From contig NZ_NXLZ01000003.1 in NCBI RefSeq assembly GCF_005406205.1, forward strand, positions 62,001 to 126,000: 64,000 nt of DNA. The letters run 5' to 3'. The DNA is from Campylobacter estrildidarum (GTDB lineage: Bacteria > Campylobacterota > Campylobacteria > Campylobacterales > Campylobacteraceae). Within the stretch, counting starts at the first letter, position 1, and the number at the start of each line of letters is the position of its first letter. Below are positions 1-9,560 of the stretch, one piece after another. The translations under genes were made by a program, and so were the position numbers. The notes beneath the pieces are model-generated. The model saw only the letters and a program-made list of their open reading frames with translations, had not been told where the DNA came from and made no database searches.

Positions 1-59
1 GCATAATTTATGTTAAAATCTTTCTACATTATATTTGTAAAAATTTTTAGAGGAAAAAG

Positions 60-869
60 ATGAAAAAAACGATATTTCTAGGATTGTTTTTGGCTTTAAA
101 TATTCAAGCAGTAGAATTAAGAATGGCAACCACAACAAGCACTGACAATACAGGCTTGCTCGATGGCTTACAACCTCTTTATAAGCAAGAAACAGGCAAT
201 ACTTTAAAATGGGTTGCTGTTGGCACAGGTGCGGCTTTGAAAATGGGTGAAGATTGTAATGCAGATGTGCTTTTTGTGCATTCTCCAAAAGCTGAAAAGG
301 AATTCATCAAAAAAGGTTATGGAGTTGATAGAACTCCTGTAATGTATAATGATTTTGTAATTATTGCGGATAAATCTTTAGCACCAAAATTTAAGGGTAA
401 AAATTTAGAAGAGAGTTTAAAACTTATAAGAGATGAAAAATTAACCTTTATTTCAAGAGGGGACAAATCAGGCACCGATAATAAAGAAAAAAGCTTGTGG
501 AAAAGCATAGGTAAAGTTCCAGAAAAAGAAAGCTGGTATCAACAAAGCGGACAAGGAATGCTCGCAAGTATTAAAATCGCTGAAGAAAAAAAAGGGGTGA
601 TTTTAACCGATCGTGGTACTTATATCAAGTATGAATTTAATGAAAAAGGAAAACCAAATTTGATCATCGTTAATGAAGGTGATGATAGATTGAAAAATTT
701 TTATTCTGTAATCGCGGTAAATCCAAAGCATTGCAAAAATGTTAATTACACTGAAGCAAAAAAATTCATCAATTGGCTTACAAATGATGATACTTTAAGT
801 TTTATTAGCGGATTTAAACTACTCTATAAACCTTTATTTATAGTGGATGCTAAAACAAGAAAGGATTAA
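60..869 (+). CDS. tupA: Tungstate ABC transporter substrate-binding protein TupA
   Basis: Periplasmic oxyanion-binding subunit of a Tup-type importer, which in Campylobacter supplies tungstate to formate dehydrogenase. Residues 1-18 form a signal peptide (MKKTIFLGLFLAL, cleavage near VEL). The TupA-type anion-binding motif TTTSTDNTG follows at about residues 23-31, and GTGAALKMGEDCNADVLFVH is also typical of the family. Length of 269 aa is normal. The start has an AGAGGAAAAAG ribosome site. The ATPase and permease genes are not in the window; they presumably lie upstream, divergently. The stop overlaps the convergent HTH gene by 4 bp. In NCTC 11168 (from memory) the homologue is Cj1540. Confidence 0.93.
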   Translation: MKKTIFLGLFLALNIQAVELRMATTTSTDNTGLLDGLQPLYKQETGNTLKWVAVGTGAALKMGEDCNADVLFVHSPKAEKEFIKKGYGVDRTPVMYNDFVIIADKSLAPKFKGKNLEESLKLIRDEKLTFISRGDKSGTDNKEKSLWKSIGKVPEKESWYQQSGQGMLASIKIAEEKKGVILTDRGTYIKYEFNEKGKPNLIIVNEGDDRLKNFYSVIAVNPKHCKNVNYTEAKKFINWLTNDDTLSFISGFKLLYKPLFIVDAKTRKD

Positions 870-1282
870 AATTTTTTTCTAAGCAAAGAGCTAATTTCTA
901 AGCTTTTTGCTTTATTTTCAAGTAAAATTTCTTCTAAAATTTCTAAATTTTTTGGCGATAAAAATTCAAAAAGTTCTATAAGCTCGGCATAATTTTGATG
1001 CAAAGGTTTGTTTTTATAAAGCTTATTGATAATTTTAAAATTCTCTTCTTTTTTATCGCTAAAAAGCTCTTGTTCAAAAATCCCCAAAGCATCGGCAATA
1101 AAAGGTATCATATCGGCTTTGATATCGATATTTCCGTTTAAATATGCATAGATACTTGAAAGTGTAGGAATTTCTCCGGTCTTATTGGCTTTCATTCCTA
1201 GATTAATCAAGCGATTGGCTAATTCCTTTTTGCTGATATTTTTTTCTTTTAAAATTTCATTGATTCTATCGACAACTTTCAT
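866..1282 (-). CDS. XRE-like helix-turn-helix regulator
   Basis: Small 138 aa protein resembling the helix-turn-helix protein annotated as Cj1533c in C. jejuni (from memory). Residues 4-70 look like an XRE/Cro-type DNA-binding domain: KNISKKELANRL, then a recognition segment around TLSSIYAYLNG, then DMIPFIADALGI. The acidic and lysine-rich C-terminal part (EELFSDKKEENFKI onward) has no recognised domain. It is convergent with tupA and overlaps it by 4 bp. In the reference genome this gene and tupA are not adjacent as I recall, so local order differs. Target genes are unknown. Confidence 0.7.
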   Translation of the reverse strand: MKVVDRINEILKEKNISKKELANRLINLGMKANKTGEIPTLSSIYAYLNGNIDIKADMIPFIADALGIFEQELFSDKKEENFKIINKLYKNKPLHQNYAELIELFEFLSPKNLEILEEILLENKAKSLEISSLLRKKF

Positions 1283-1414
1283 TTTTCCACTTTTAATTTA
1301 TAGTTTATATAATAATAATAAGCCAATTTATTATCGTAAAAGTATAATTTAAGTATCGATTATCTATAATTTTATATTTTTTCTATAAAAATATATTTAT
1401 TATTTAAGTTAAGG

Positions 1415-3595
1415 TTGAAAAATTTGGCAAAGTTATCTATAATCATTCCTTTTGGGACAAGCAAAGAGCGTCCTTATATCAAAGAAAGAGTAATAGAAAA
1501 AGCTCAACACTATGTTAGTAATGAATCAGTTGAGTATATTTTTGTAGAAGGTTTTTCGTCGATAGAACATCCAGAACTTAAAATTTTAATTGAAAATCAA
1601 GGGCATCGTTACATTAAAGATGAAATTCAACAAGCTAGTAAAGTTTTTTCTACAGGACAATGCAGAAATTTGGGTGTTATCAATGCAAAAAGTGATGTAG
1701 TAATGTCTTTGGATGTCGATTGTGTTATAAGTGAAAAAAATTTAGAAAATATTTTAGAACTCATCTCTATAAAAGAAATAGATAAAAATCCCAATGCTTT
1801 TTTAGTTTTACCTTGTGTATTTTTAAATGAATTGGGTACGGAAATTTTACAAAATCGCAAACTTTCTTTATGGGATAATATAATTAAGCAGGATTTACTG
1901 TTTGACAAAAAATTTATAAAATTCTTAACTCCTGCTTCAAGTACTATTGTAATGAATCGCTTTAAATTTTTAGAACTCGGTGGAAATGATAAGGAATTTA
2001 TAGGGCATGGCTATGAAGATTTTGATCTAATGATGCGAATTTTAAAAAATTGTGCTACTTTTGAAGCCCTGCCAAATAACTTAGATTTTGATTATAGAAA
2101 TTGGAATTTTAATGATTTTAAAGGCTTTAGGGCTTTATTTTCAATAGTAGGAAATGAAGCAGCCGTTTATGGAATCTATCTTTATCATCTTTGGCACATA
2201 GAGCCTAATCAAAATGGATATTTTAATAATAGAGATTCCAATCATAAAAAATTTTTTAAAAACCTATCTAAAAAAAATCATTTTATAGAGTCTTTGCAAG
2301 AAAATTCTGTAAAAAATAAAAAAAATCTTGCTTTATTTCAGGAAAATTCCACTTCTCATCGCATTTTAAATCAAATCAGTGTTTTTATTGGAGAATGTAT
2401 TTTTAAATTAGAAGGAGATTTTTTTGATTATTATGAAAACGAACCAAAACTTAATAAAAAAGCGTTTTTGATTTTTTTAAAAAATAATGAAATTTCAAAT
2501 ATTATACTTTTTAACCCCTATGATAATGAATTAAGACTTAAAAATTTATCAATTTTGCAAAGAGCAAAATTCCCTATATAATTTGGGAAAGAGGGGCGAT
2601 AAATGATAGTTGGTTTTTCGATGAAGGTTTTAATTATGATTCTAATTCCTATGATGAAAAAAATTGGAATAAAATTTTAAACGAGGAACAAATTTTAAAA
2701 ACAAAAAATTTCATTAATAAAGAACTTTTTTACAATGAAAATTACCTTGAAAAACAAGACTTAAGACAAAGTGAAATAGAACTTCGTAGAACACTAGGAA
2801 TCCGCCATAAATAAAGTTATCTTTATAGCTTTACAAGTTCCAAGTGATACAGTCATTAAATATTTTTCCAAACCACCTTTTGATTATCAAGGTTTCTTAA
2901 AAATCGTTGATAAATTAGCCAAAGAGTTTATAAAATAAGATGTAATATTTATAGCCAAAAAATACCCTTTAGATTTAACACTAAATAAAAAGGTTTATAA
3001 AAATTTACTTTTTGCTCCTGATGATACAATTTTTTTAGATCTTATACAAATTTGTGAAGCTTGCGTATTAATAAAATTCTGGCGTTGGATTATATGCTTT
3101 AATGATGCAAAAACCTTGCATAATCTGCGGTGGGGCATTCTATGCTTTTAATGATTTAATTTACAAGCAAGAAATGAATTTGAACTTAAAAATTCAATTC
3201 TTAGAATTCTAAATAATGATTTTAAAGTTGATGAAATGAAAATGCTCCGATTTTTACATTATCTTATCTTTGATTTTTATATTTTTGGAAAAAATTATTA
3301 TAGTCCTATAAAAAACAGGATAAAATAATAAATAGAGTTGTGGCTATAGATTTTTATCAAATTATTATTAAAGGTAAAAAATATCTTCAAGGCACAAACT
3401 CTAAAAAACAATTTACAAGCTCGATTCTCTAGTTTATAAACCTTATATTTATGAAATTAAAAAGAAAAAAATTAAAGGAAATTTAAAAGATAATACTTTT
3501 ATTACTATCACACAATCTAAATTTTCACATTTTAGATTCTATAGACTTTTTAGAAAATTTATCGCTAGTCTAAAACTTTCATAATGGATAGCAAA
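1415..3595 (+). pseudogene. Decayed capsule-type glycosyltransferase
   Basis: The 5' part (1415-2581) reads open and encodes a GT-A fold sugar transferase: AKLSIIIPFGTSKERPYI at the start, SLDVDC (metal-binding DxD) near residue 100, GGNDKEFIGHGYEDFDLMM, then YLYHLWHIEPNQNG. These match the large sugar transferases of the C. jejuni capsule locus (Cj1434c/Cj1438c type). Homology continues after the stop in other frames: WERGAINDSWFFDEGFNYD from 2584, then VIFIALQVPSDTVIKYF from about 2818, NLLFAPDDTIFLDLIQICE near 3003, FLHYLIFDFYIFGKNYY near 3250, and an ISQ/SKK-rich tail to about 3595. At least four frameshifts or stops separate these blocks. It starts with TTG (1415, or 1424 giving LAKLSII). 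No other capsule gene is nearby, so this is a relic. Confidence 0.85.
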
Positions 3596-3825
3596 AAAAA
3601 CCTTTTATGAAACCTTTGAAATTTATTTTAAAAAAATCTTTATAAATTATATATTTATTGGTGTAAATATAGTATTTGTAAAAATTAAAATAAATATTTT
3701 ACCTTTATACTAGAATGCACATATCAAGAAAAATAACTCAAAGCATTACAATAAAAAGAAACGAGCTTGAAAATGCTTTGAAAGAATTTATTAATTTAAA
3801 TCTAAATAAAACTTAATTTTAGATT
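3596..3825. other. Non-coding remnant downstream of the decayed glycosyltransferase
   Basis: No intact gene. A short plus-strand reading segment around 3714-3815 (ISRKITQSITIKRNELENAL...) resembles the tail of another glycosyltransferase or capsule gene but has no start. An AATCTAAA / TTTAGATT inverted repeat near 3799-3826 could act as a weak terminator for mdaB on the minus strand. Confidence 0.4.
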
Positions 3826-4410
3826 TTATTTAAAAACTTTTTTCAAATGTGCTTCATAGTCACTTAGGTATTTTTCAATCTGTGGATTTTTCATCACATC
3901 ATTGCACATAAAGGTTTCTAAAGCCTTCATACCTAAAAACTCGTGAGCTTTATGTAAATGCCAATACACCATATCCACGCCCTTACCTTCAAAAAATTCG
4001 TTTTTATCATTAAAAGCATCAATTGGGGCATTCCAAGTCAAGCTAAACATATATTTTTTATCTTTAGCTAAACCACCTTTTCCATAATTTTTCTTAGGAT
4101 TTTCATGACTTCTTCCATCATTAGTATAAAGTTTGCCATGCCCTGCTGTAAAAACTTCATCGATGTATCTTTTAACAATCCAAGGTTCACCCATCCACCA
4201 AGTTGGCATTTGATATATAATAACATCAGATTTTAAAAATTTTTCTAATTCTTCTTGCACATTATAACCTTTATCAATGTGCGTTTGTAAAATTTCAAAT
4301 CCCAAATCGCTTAAAATTTTAACAGCATGATTATGCAAAGTGAGATTAAGCTGACCCTTAGAATGTCCAAATTCTTTTGCTCCATTAATTAAAAATACAT
4401 TTTTCATCAC
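3826..4410 (-). CDS. mdaB: NAD(P)H quinone reductase, MdaB family
   Basis: Flavodoxin-fold FAD enzyme of the MdaB / drug-activity-modulator family, which reduces quinones by two electrons and protects against oxidative stress in Helicobacter and Campylobacter. The 194 aa length is standard. Visible family features: the N-terminal strand and loop KNVFLINGAKEFGHSKGQLN, the central DVIIYQMPTWWMGEPWIVKRYID, and KKYMFSLTWNAPIDAFND. Homologue Cj1545c (from memory). In the reference genome a small HxlR-type regulator (Cj1546) sits between this gene and the lipocalin gene. Here only 116 bp of AT-rich DNA separate the divergent pair and no regulator is present. Confidence 0.88.
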   Translation of the reverse strand: MMKNVFLINGAKEFGHSKGQLNLTLHNHAVKILSDLGFEILQTHIDKGYNVQEELEKFLKSDVIIYQMPTWWMGEPWIVKRYIDEVFTAGHGKLYTNDGRSHENPKKNYGKGGLAKDKKYMFSLTWNAPIDAFNDKNEFFEGKGVDMVYWHLHKAHEFLGMKALETFMCNDVMKNPQIEKYLSDYEAHLKKVFK

Positions 4411-4526
4411 TTATACCTTTCAAAATAATTTTAAAATATTTTAACTCTTTAACGATAACCAAAATATAAATCATCTAAAAAATATATAAGCTTATAAATA
4501 TTAAAATTTTAAAAAAGGATAAATTT

Positions 4527-4973
4527 ATGATAGAACTAATTGGTGATATAAATTTACAAAATTATATGGGTGAATGGCTTGAGATTGCTAGAAAACCAAA
4601 TTTTTTTCAAAAAACTTGCCAAAGCTCAAAGGCTAAATACACATTAAAATACAAAGGTGAAACTCCTTATATAGAGATAGAAAATTTTTGCCAAAAAGAA
4701 AATGAAATTTCAAGCATTAAAGGTAAAGCAAAGCTAAATGCTAATCGAAAATTAGCCGTAAGCTTTAATTTTTTTATGAATCTTTTTAACAAAACCAATT
4801 ATGAAATTATCTTTATAGATACAGAATATAAAGTAGCCATCGTAGGAAGTCCTGATAAAAAATATTTATGGATTTTAGCAAGAGAAAAACTAGATGAAAA
4901 AACTTTACAAGAACTTTTAAAAATTGCCGAAGAAAGAAATTTTAATATCAGCGATCTTATTTTTGATCGCTGA
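4527..4973 (+). CDS. blc: Bacterial lipocalin (Blc-like)
   Basis: Lipocalin of 148 aa with the diagnostic first motif around NYMGEWLEIARKPNFFQKTC (GxW near residues 14-16), a second conserved block NYEIIFIDTEYKVAIVGSPDKKYLWILAR, and the helix EKTLQELLKIAEERNF. E. coli Blc is an outer-membrane lipoprotein that binds lysophospholipids. This protein begins MIELIGDI with no signal peptide or lipobox, so a cytoplasmic location is more likely. The RBS AAAAAAGGA precedes the ATG by 7 bases. It is convergent with the alcohol dehydrogenase, with a shared hairpin at its stop. Homologue Cj1547 (from memory). Confidence 0.85.
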   Translation: MIELIGDINLQNYMGEWLEIARKPNFFQKTCQSSKAKYTLKYKGETPYIEIENFCQKENEISSIKGKAKLNANRKLAVSFNFFMNLFNKTNYEIIFIDTEYKVAIVGSPDKKYLWILAREKLDEKTLQELLKIAEERNFNISDLIFDR

Positions 4974-4978
4974 TTAAA
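4947..4978. terminator. Hairpin terminator between blc and the alcohol dehydrogenase
   Basis: Perfect 10-bp stem ATCAGCGATC (4947-4956) / GATCGCTGAT (4965-4974) with an 8-base loop. It overlaps the last codons and the stop of blc. It lies between convergent genes and may serve both strands, although neither side has a long T run. Confidence 0.55.
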
Positions 4979-4982
4979 AAAT

Positions 4983-6062
4983 TTATTCTTTTCTCATATC
5001 GATTACGTAGCGAAATTTTGCTTTTCCGGAAGTTAAATTTTCATAAGCTTTATCGATTTCTTGTGGAGTGATTAGCTCGGTTTCTGGGTAAATTTTATTT
5101 TTAAGTGAAAAATCAAGCATTTCTTGAGTTTCAGCTATCCCACCTATTAAAGATCCATAAACTCTTTTTCCTGCTTTATGGATTAAAGTATTGATTTGAA
5201 TTCCTATTTTATGCTCAACAGGTGGAAGTCCTACTACAGCAAATTCTCCTCCAAATTTAAGCAAATCAAGATAAACAGAAGGATCATATGGGGTTGGAAT
5301 GGTTGAGATAATCAAATCAAAACGTTCTTTAACTACATCTTTATCCGTGCTTGTATAAAAAGAACTTACACCCATTGCTAAAGCATCGCTTTTTTTATTT
5401 TCATTTCGTGCAAAAACACTGACTTTTGCACCTAATTTGACAGCATATTTAACCGCCATCATTCCAAGTCCACCAAATCCTGCTACACCAACATAAGATC
5501 CTTCTTTAATCTTAGAAAATTTTAAAGGTGAGTAAGTTGTAATACCCGCACAAAGTAAAGGGGCAACTTTCTCAAGAGGCGCATCTTTAGGAACACAAAC
5601 GGCAAATTTTTCACTCACGACTATATTGTTAGAATAACCACCATAAGTGATTTCATTATTATGAAAAATATCTTTACAATTATAAGTATAGATTGTTTTT
5701 CCATTTTCGCAAAATTGCTCTTGTGATTGCTTGCAAGCTTCGCATTCTCCACAAGAATTTACCATACAACCCACACCCGCATAATCGCCTACTTTAAATT
5801 TACTCACATTTTTACCCACAGCAATAACCTCTCCAGCGATCTCATGGCCAGGAACACAAGGATAAATAGTCGATCCCCACTCACTTTTTGCAGTATGCAC
5901 ATCGCTATGACAAATTCCTGCGTATAAAATTTTTATCAAAATATCATTATCGCCTATAGCATGACGAGAAAATTCAAATGGGGTAAATTTTGCATCCTTG
6001 CTAAGCATGGCATAGCCCTTGCTATAAATTCTTCCATTGTCTAAAATTTTATAATCGATCAT
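4983..6062 (-). CDS. Zinc-dependent NADP alcohol dehydrogenase (cinnamyl-alcohol/YahK type)
   Basis: Medium-chain zinc dehydrogenase of 359 aa. Catalytic zinc ligands lie in GICHSDVH (Cys51) and PGHEIAGE (His73, Glu74). Structural zinc cysteines are at about 104, 107, 110 and 118 (CGECEACKQSQEQFC). The Rossmann loop is GVAGFGGLGMMAVKYA near residues 190-205. The family reduces aliphatic and aromatic aldehydes with NADPH. The RBS AAAAAGGAGATG is close to the start. Homologue Cj1548c (from memory). In NCTC 11168 the next genes encode a type I restriction system. Here the initiation factor gene infA follows after 144 bp, so a large block is absent at this position. Confidence 0.9.
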   Translation of the reverse strand: MIDYKILDNGRIYSKGYAMLSKDAKFTPFEFSRHAIGDNDILIKILYAGICHSDVHTAKSEWGSTIYPCVPGHEIAGEVIAVGKNVSKFKVGDYAGVGCMVNSCGECEACKQSQEQFCENGKTIYTYNCKDIFHNNEITYGGYSNNIVVSEKFAVCVPKDAPLEKVAPLLCAGITTYSPLKFSKIKEGSYVGVAGFGGLGMMAVKYAVKLGAKVSVFARNENKKSDALAMGVSSFYTSTDKDVVKERFDLIISTIPTPYDPSVYLDLLKFGGEFAVVGLPPVEHKIGIQINTLIHKAGKRVYGSLIGGIAETQEMLDFSLKNKIYPETELITPQEIDKAYENLTSGKAKFRYVIDMRKE

Positions 6063-6206
6063 TATTTCATCTCCTTTTTATAAAGATTTGGTTGTTTTTA
6101 TTTTATCAAAAAAATATCAAACGATAAATAACAAAAAATAAGTAAATTTTTTAATAATTTTTGATAGAATAATTTTTACATTTTAAAAATTAAAAGGAGA
6201 AAACTT

Positions 6207-6425
6207 TTGGCAAAAGATGATGTAATAGAAATTGACGGAACAGTACTTGAAGCATTACCCAATGCAAATTTTAAAGTAGAATTAGACAATAAACATGTCA
6301 TTCTTTGTCACATTGCAGGAAAAATGCGTATGCATTATATAAGAATTATGCCTGGTGATAAAGTTAAAGTAGAACTTACCCCTTATAGTCTTGATAAAGG
6401 ACGCATTACTTTTAGATATAAATAA
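6207..6425 (+). CDS. infA: Translation initiation factor IF-1
   Basis: 72 aa OB-fold protein ([41 protein letters not shown]), the complete length of IF-1. It binds the 30S A site during initiation. The start is TTG (6207), not ATG: TTG-GCA-AAA aligns with the usual MAK beginning and has a strong AAAGGAGAAAA site upstream. First gene of the ribosomal-protein cluster; a TAGAAT -10-like element lies about 40 bp upstream. Confidence 0.96.
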
Positions 6426-6593
6426 GCTAATTAAAAGTTTTTTTTCGATAAAATTAGCATTTTTGCGACATTTTGTATCGAACTATGAAAGAAGTATTTT
6501 TAAAATTCACCACTTATTTTAAAAATAGTTGGTTATTCATAAAACCTGATGCAGTCGCAAATCAAGTGGAATTTACTTAATAAGGAGACGCTC
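6426..6593. other. infA-rpmJ intergenic leader
   Basis: 168 bp without a gene before rpmJ. The stretch can be read as a short broken plus-strand peptide but has no credible start and RBS combination. TAAGGAGA at 6581-6588 is the rpmJ ribosome site. A second promoter for the ribosomal operon could lie here; I cannot pick one out reliably. Confidence 0.3.
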
Positions 6594-6707
6594 ATGAAAG
6601 TGAGACCATCTGTTAAAAAAATGTGCGACAAGTGCAAAGTAGTTCGCCGTAAAGGCGTAGTTCGCATTATTTGCGAAAATCCAAAACATAAACAAAGACA
6701 AGGATAA
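6594..6707 (+). CDS. rpmJ: 50S ribosomal protein L36
   Basis: 37 aa, starting [17 protein letters not shown] and ending KHKQRQG. It is the zinc-ribbon form of L36: cysteines at CDKC and ICE plus a histidine near the end. The TAAGGAGACGCTC leader gives a strong ribosome site. It ends 2 bp before rpsM, in the conserved infA-rpmJ-rpsM-rpsK order of bacteria. Confidence 0.96.
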
Positions 6708-6709
6708 AC

Positions 6710-7075
6710 ATGGCTCGTATTGCAGGTGTTGATTTACCAAAGAAAAAAAGAATTGAGTATGGACTTACTTATATTTACGGTATAGGGCTTTTTACATCAA
6801 GAAAAATTCTTGACAAAACAGGAATTTCTTATGATAAAAGAGTGCATGAGCTTAGCGAAGATGAAGCAGCAGCAATCAGAAAAGAAATCCAAGAAAACTA
6901 TATGGTTGAAGGGGATCTTAGAAAACAAGTTGCTATGGATATCAAAGCTCTTATGGATTTGGGAAGTTTTAGAGGTTTAAGACATAGAAAAGGCTTGCCT
7001 GTTCGTGGTCAAAAAACAAAAACAAATGCTAGAACTCGCAAGGGTAAAAGAAAAACCGTTGGTGCAAAATCATAA
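6710..7075 (+). CDS. rpsM: 30S ribosomal protein S13
   Basis: 121 aa S13, which contacts the 16S head and the 50S bridge B1. Family hallmarks: [20 protein letters not shown] at the N-terminus, a helix-two-turn-helix around [14 protein letters not shown], and the basic tail [20 protein letters not shown]...[12 protein letters not shown]. It lies 2 bp after rpmJ and 9 bp before rpsK. Confidence 0.97.
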   Translation: MARIAGVDLPKKKRIEYGLTYIYGIGLFTSRKILDKTGISYDKRVHELSEDEAAAIRKEIQENYMVEGDLRKQVAMDIKALMDLGSFRGLRHRKGLPVRGQKTKTNARTRKGKRKTVGAKS

Positions 7076-7084
7076 GGATAAAAA

Positions 7085-7477
7085 ATGGCTAAAAGAAAAA
7101 TTGTAAAGAAAAAAGTAGTTAAAAAAAATATAGCAAAGGGTATTGTATATATCAGTGCAACTTTTAACAATACCATGGTAACAGTTACAGATGAAATGGG
7201 AAATGCGATTGCTTGGAGCAGTGCAGGTGGTTTAGGATTTAAAGGTTCTAAAAAATCAACCCCTTATGCAGCACAACAAGCAGTAGAAGACGCTTTAAAT
7301 AAAGCAAAAGAACACGGGATTAAAGAAGTAGGCATAAAAGTGCAAGGACCTGGAAGCGGTAGAGAAACTGCTGTAAAAAGCGTAGGTGCTATGGAAGGGA
7401 TTAAAGTTACTTTCTTAAAAGATATCACTCCATTGGCTCACAATGGTTGCAGACCGCCTAAGCGTCGTCGTGTCTAA
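7085..7477 (+). CDS. rpsK: 30S ribosomal protein S11
   Basis: 130 aa S11. It has a basic N-terminal extension ([18 protein letters not shown]) followed by the conserved core [51 protein letters not shown] and the C-terminal [18 protein letters not shown]. Part of the S13-S11-S4-alpha block. RBS AAGGATAAAA. Confidence 0.97.
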   Translation: MAKRKIVKKKVVKKNIAKGIVYISATFNNTMVTVTDEMGNAIAWSSAGGLGFKGSKKSTPYAAQQAVEDALNKAKEHGIKEVGIKVQGPGSGRETAVKSVGAMEGIKVTFLKDITPLAHNGCRPPKRRRV

Positions 7478-7504
7478 GATATAAGAAAAATTTAGGAGAT
7501 TATT

Positions 7505-8131
7505 ATGGCAAGATATAGAGGACCAGTAGAAAAATTAGAAAGACGCTTTGGTGTTAGCTTGGCATTAAAAGGAGAAAGAAGATTAGCAGGGAAAAGCGCA
7601 TTAGATAAACGCCCTTATGCACCAGGTCAACACGGAGCAAGAAAAGGTAAAATTAGCGAATATGGACTTCAATTAAGAGAAAAACAAAAAGCTAAATTTA
7701 TGTATGGAGTTAGCGAAAAGCAATTTAGAAGACTTTTTGCAGAGGCAGCTAGAAAAGATGGTAATACAGGGGTTTTACTTATCCAACTTTTAGAGCAAAG
7801 ATTAGACAATGTAGTTTATAGAATGGGATTTGCAACCACTCGTCGTTTTGCAAGACAACTTGTAACCCATGGGCATATTTTAGTGAATGGTAAAAGAGTG
7901 GATATCCCAAGTTTTAGAGTTGAGGCAGGTGCTAAAATCGAAATTATCGAAAAAAGCAAAAACAATCCTCAAATTACAAGAGCGATAGAACTTACAGCAC
8001 AAACTGGTATAGTTGCTTGGGTTGATGTAGAAAAAGATAAAAGATTTGGAATTTTTACAAGAAAACCTGAAAGAGAAGAAGTTGTTATTCCTGTAGAGGA
8101 AAGATTTATAGTTGAGCTTTACTCTAAGTAA
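7505..8131 (+). CDS. rpsD: 30S ribosomal protein S4
   Basis: 208 aa primary 16S-binding protein. It starts [16 protein letters not shown] and contains [26 protein letters not shown] and the S4 RNA-binding segment [39 protein letters not shown]. It lacks the four-cysteine zinc motif of some S4 forms. A TTAGGAGATTATT site precedes the ATG. In many bacteria S4 autoregulates this operon; no structure for that is evident here. Confidence 0.97.
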   Translation: MARYRGPVEKLERRFGVSLALKGERRLAGKSALDKRPYAPGQHGARKGKISEYGLQLREKQKAKFMYGVSEKQFRRLFAEAARKDGNTGVLLIQLLEQRLDNVVYRMGFATTRRFARQLVTHGHILVNGKRVDIPSFRVEAGAKIEIIEKSKNNPQITRAIELTAQTGIVAWVDVEKDKRFGIFTRKPEREEVVIPVEERFIVELYSK

Positions 8132-8143
8132 TAGGAGTTAGAT

Positions 8144-9157
8144 ATGAGAAAAATTACAACATCTGCTTATACACCGACAGAATTTACGATAGAAAATATT
8201 AGCGACACTGTGGCTAAAATTAGTGCTTGGCCTTTTGAAATTGGCTATGGGATTACTTTAGCTCACCCTTTACGTCGTTTGCTTTATACAAGCACTATAG
8301 GCTACGCTCCAACTGCAATTCATATTGATGGAGTGTCTCACGAATTTGACAGTATGCGTGGTATGTTCGAAGATGTAGCACTTTTTATTATCAATCTTAA
8401 AAAATTACGCTTTAAACTTAAAAGTAATGCCGATAAAGAAATAGTAGAATTTAGTTTTAAAGGTCCTAAAGAAATTTATGGCAAAGATTTAAACAACAAT
8501 CAAGTTGAAGTGGTAAATACTGATGCATATTTAGCAACTATCAATGAAGATGCGGAACTTAAATTTACTTTGATTATAGAAAAAGGAATTGGTTACGTGC
8601 CAAGCGAAGAAACAAAAGAGCTTTTAAATGATCCAAAATTTATCGCTCTTGATGCCTTTTTTACTCCTGTAAGAGAAGCTACTTATGATATTGAAAAAGT
8701 TTTATTTGAAGATAATCCCGATTATGAAAAAGTGGTTTTAACTATAACAACAGATGGACAAATCACTCCAAATGAAGCTTTTCAAAATGCCTTAGAAGCT
8801 ATGTATAAACAATTATCAGTTTTTGATAAAATCACTAATGTTAGAAGTATTATTAAAAATCAAGCCACTAGCAATGAATTAGAAAATACTAAATTATTGC
8901 AAAATATTACTGATTTAAATTTAAGTGCAAGAAGTTACAACTGCCTTGAAAAAGCAGGAGTCGTTTATATAGGCGAACTTGCTTTAATGAGTGTAAATGA
9001 ACTTGCAGGGCTTAAAAATTTAGGTAAAAAATCACTTGATGAAATCAAAAGCATCATGGAAAGTATAGGTTTTCCTGTAGGAACTTCTAAATTAAGTGAT
9101 AACAGAGACATATTAAGCAAAAAAATTGCTGAATTAAAAGCACAAAATGAAGGATAA
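8144..9157 (+). CDS. rpoA: DNA-directed RNA polymerase subunit alpha
   Basis: 337 aa. The N-terminal dimerisation domain includes [19 protein letters not shown] and residues to about 230. A flexible linker follows, then the C-terminal DNA and activator-binding domain ([40 protein letters not shown]). Slightly longer than E. coli alpha (329 aa), which is normal for epsilonproteobacteria. Located between rpsD (12 bp) and rplQ (3 bp). Confidence 0.97.
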   Translation: MRKITTSAYTPTEFTIENISDTVAKISAWPFEIGYGITLAHPLRRLLYTSTIGYAPTAIHIDGVSHEFDSMRGMFEDVALFIINLKKLRFKLKSNADKEIVEFSFKGPKEIYGKDLNNNQVEVVNTDAYLATINEDAELKFTLIIEKGIGYVPSEETKELLNDPKFIALDAFFTPVREATYDIEKVLFEDNPDYEKVVLTITTDGQITPNEAFQNALEAMYKQLSVFDKITNVRSIIKNQATSNELENTKLLQNITDLNLSARSYNCLEKAGVVYIGELALMSVNELAGLKNLGKKSLDEIKSIMESIGFPVGTSKLSDNRDILSKKIAELKAQNEG

Positions 9158-9160
9158 AAA

Positions 9161-9514
9161 ATGAGACATAAACACGGATATAGAAAACTTGGCAGAACTT
9201 CATCTCATCGTGCTGCTTTGTTAAAAAATTTAACAATTGCTTTGGTTAATAATGGTAAAATCGAAACAACATTACCAAAAGCTAAAGAATTAAGAGGATA
9301 TGTAGAAAGACTTATTACTAGAGCTAGATTGGGCGATTTCAATGCTCATAGAGCTGTTTTTGCTTCCTTGCAAGATAAAAACGCTACTAATAAACTAGTA
9401 ACAGAAATTGCTCCGAAATTTAAAGAAAGAAACGGTGGCTACACTAGAATTATAAAAACAAGAATTCGTCGTGGCGATGCTGCCGAAATGGCTTTTATTG
9501 AATTTGTGGCTTGA
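9161..9514 (+). CDS. rplQ: 50S ribosomal protein L17
   Basis: 117 aa, beginning [20 protein letters not shown], the invariant L17 signature, and ending with [20 protein letters not shown]. Last gene of the operon, followed within 4 bp by a strong hairpin. In C. jejuni the next gene is hisG; here decayed sequence and the raf genes follow. Confidence 0.97.
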   Translation: MRHKHGYRKLGRTSSHRAALLKNLTIALVNNGKIETTLPKAKELRGYVERLITRARLGDFNAHRAVFASLQDKNATNKLVTEIAPKFKERNGGYTRIIKTRIRRGDAAEMAFIEFVA

Positions 9515-9517
9515 TAT

Positions 9518-9560
9518 AAATTTCTCTAGCTATAAATTTGCTAGAGAAATTTATTTTGTA
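9518..9560 (+). terminator. Rho-independent terminator of the ribosomal-rpoA operon
   Basis: Perfect 13-bp stem AAATTTCTCTAGC (9518-9530) / GCTAGAGAAATTT (9540-9552), 9-base loop, followed by ATTTTG. It begins 3 bases after the rplQ stop. Confidence 0.85.
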
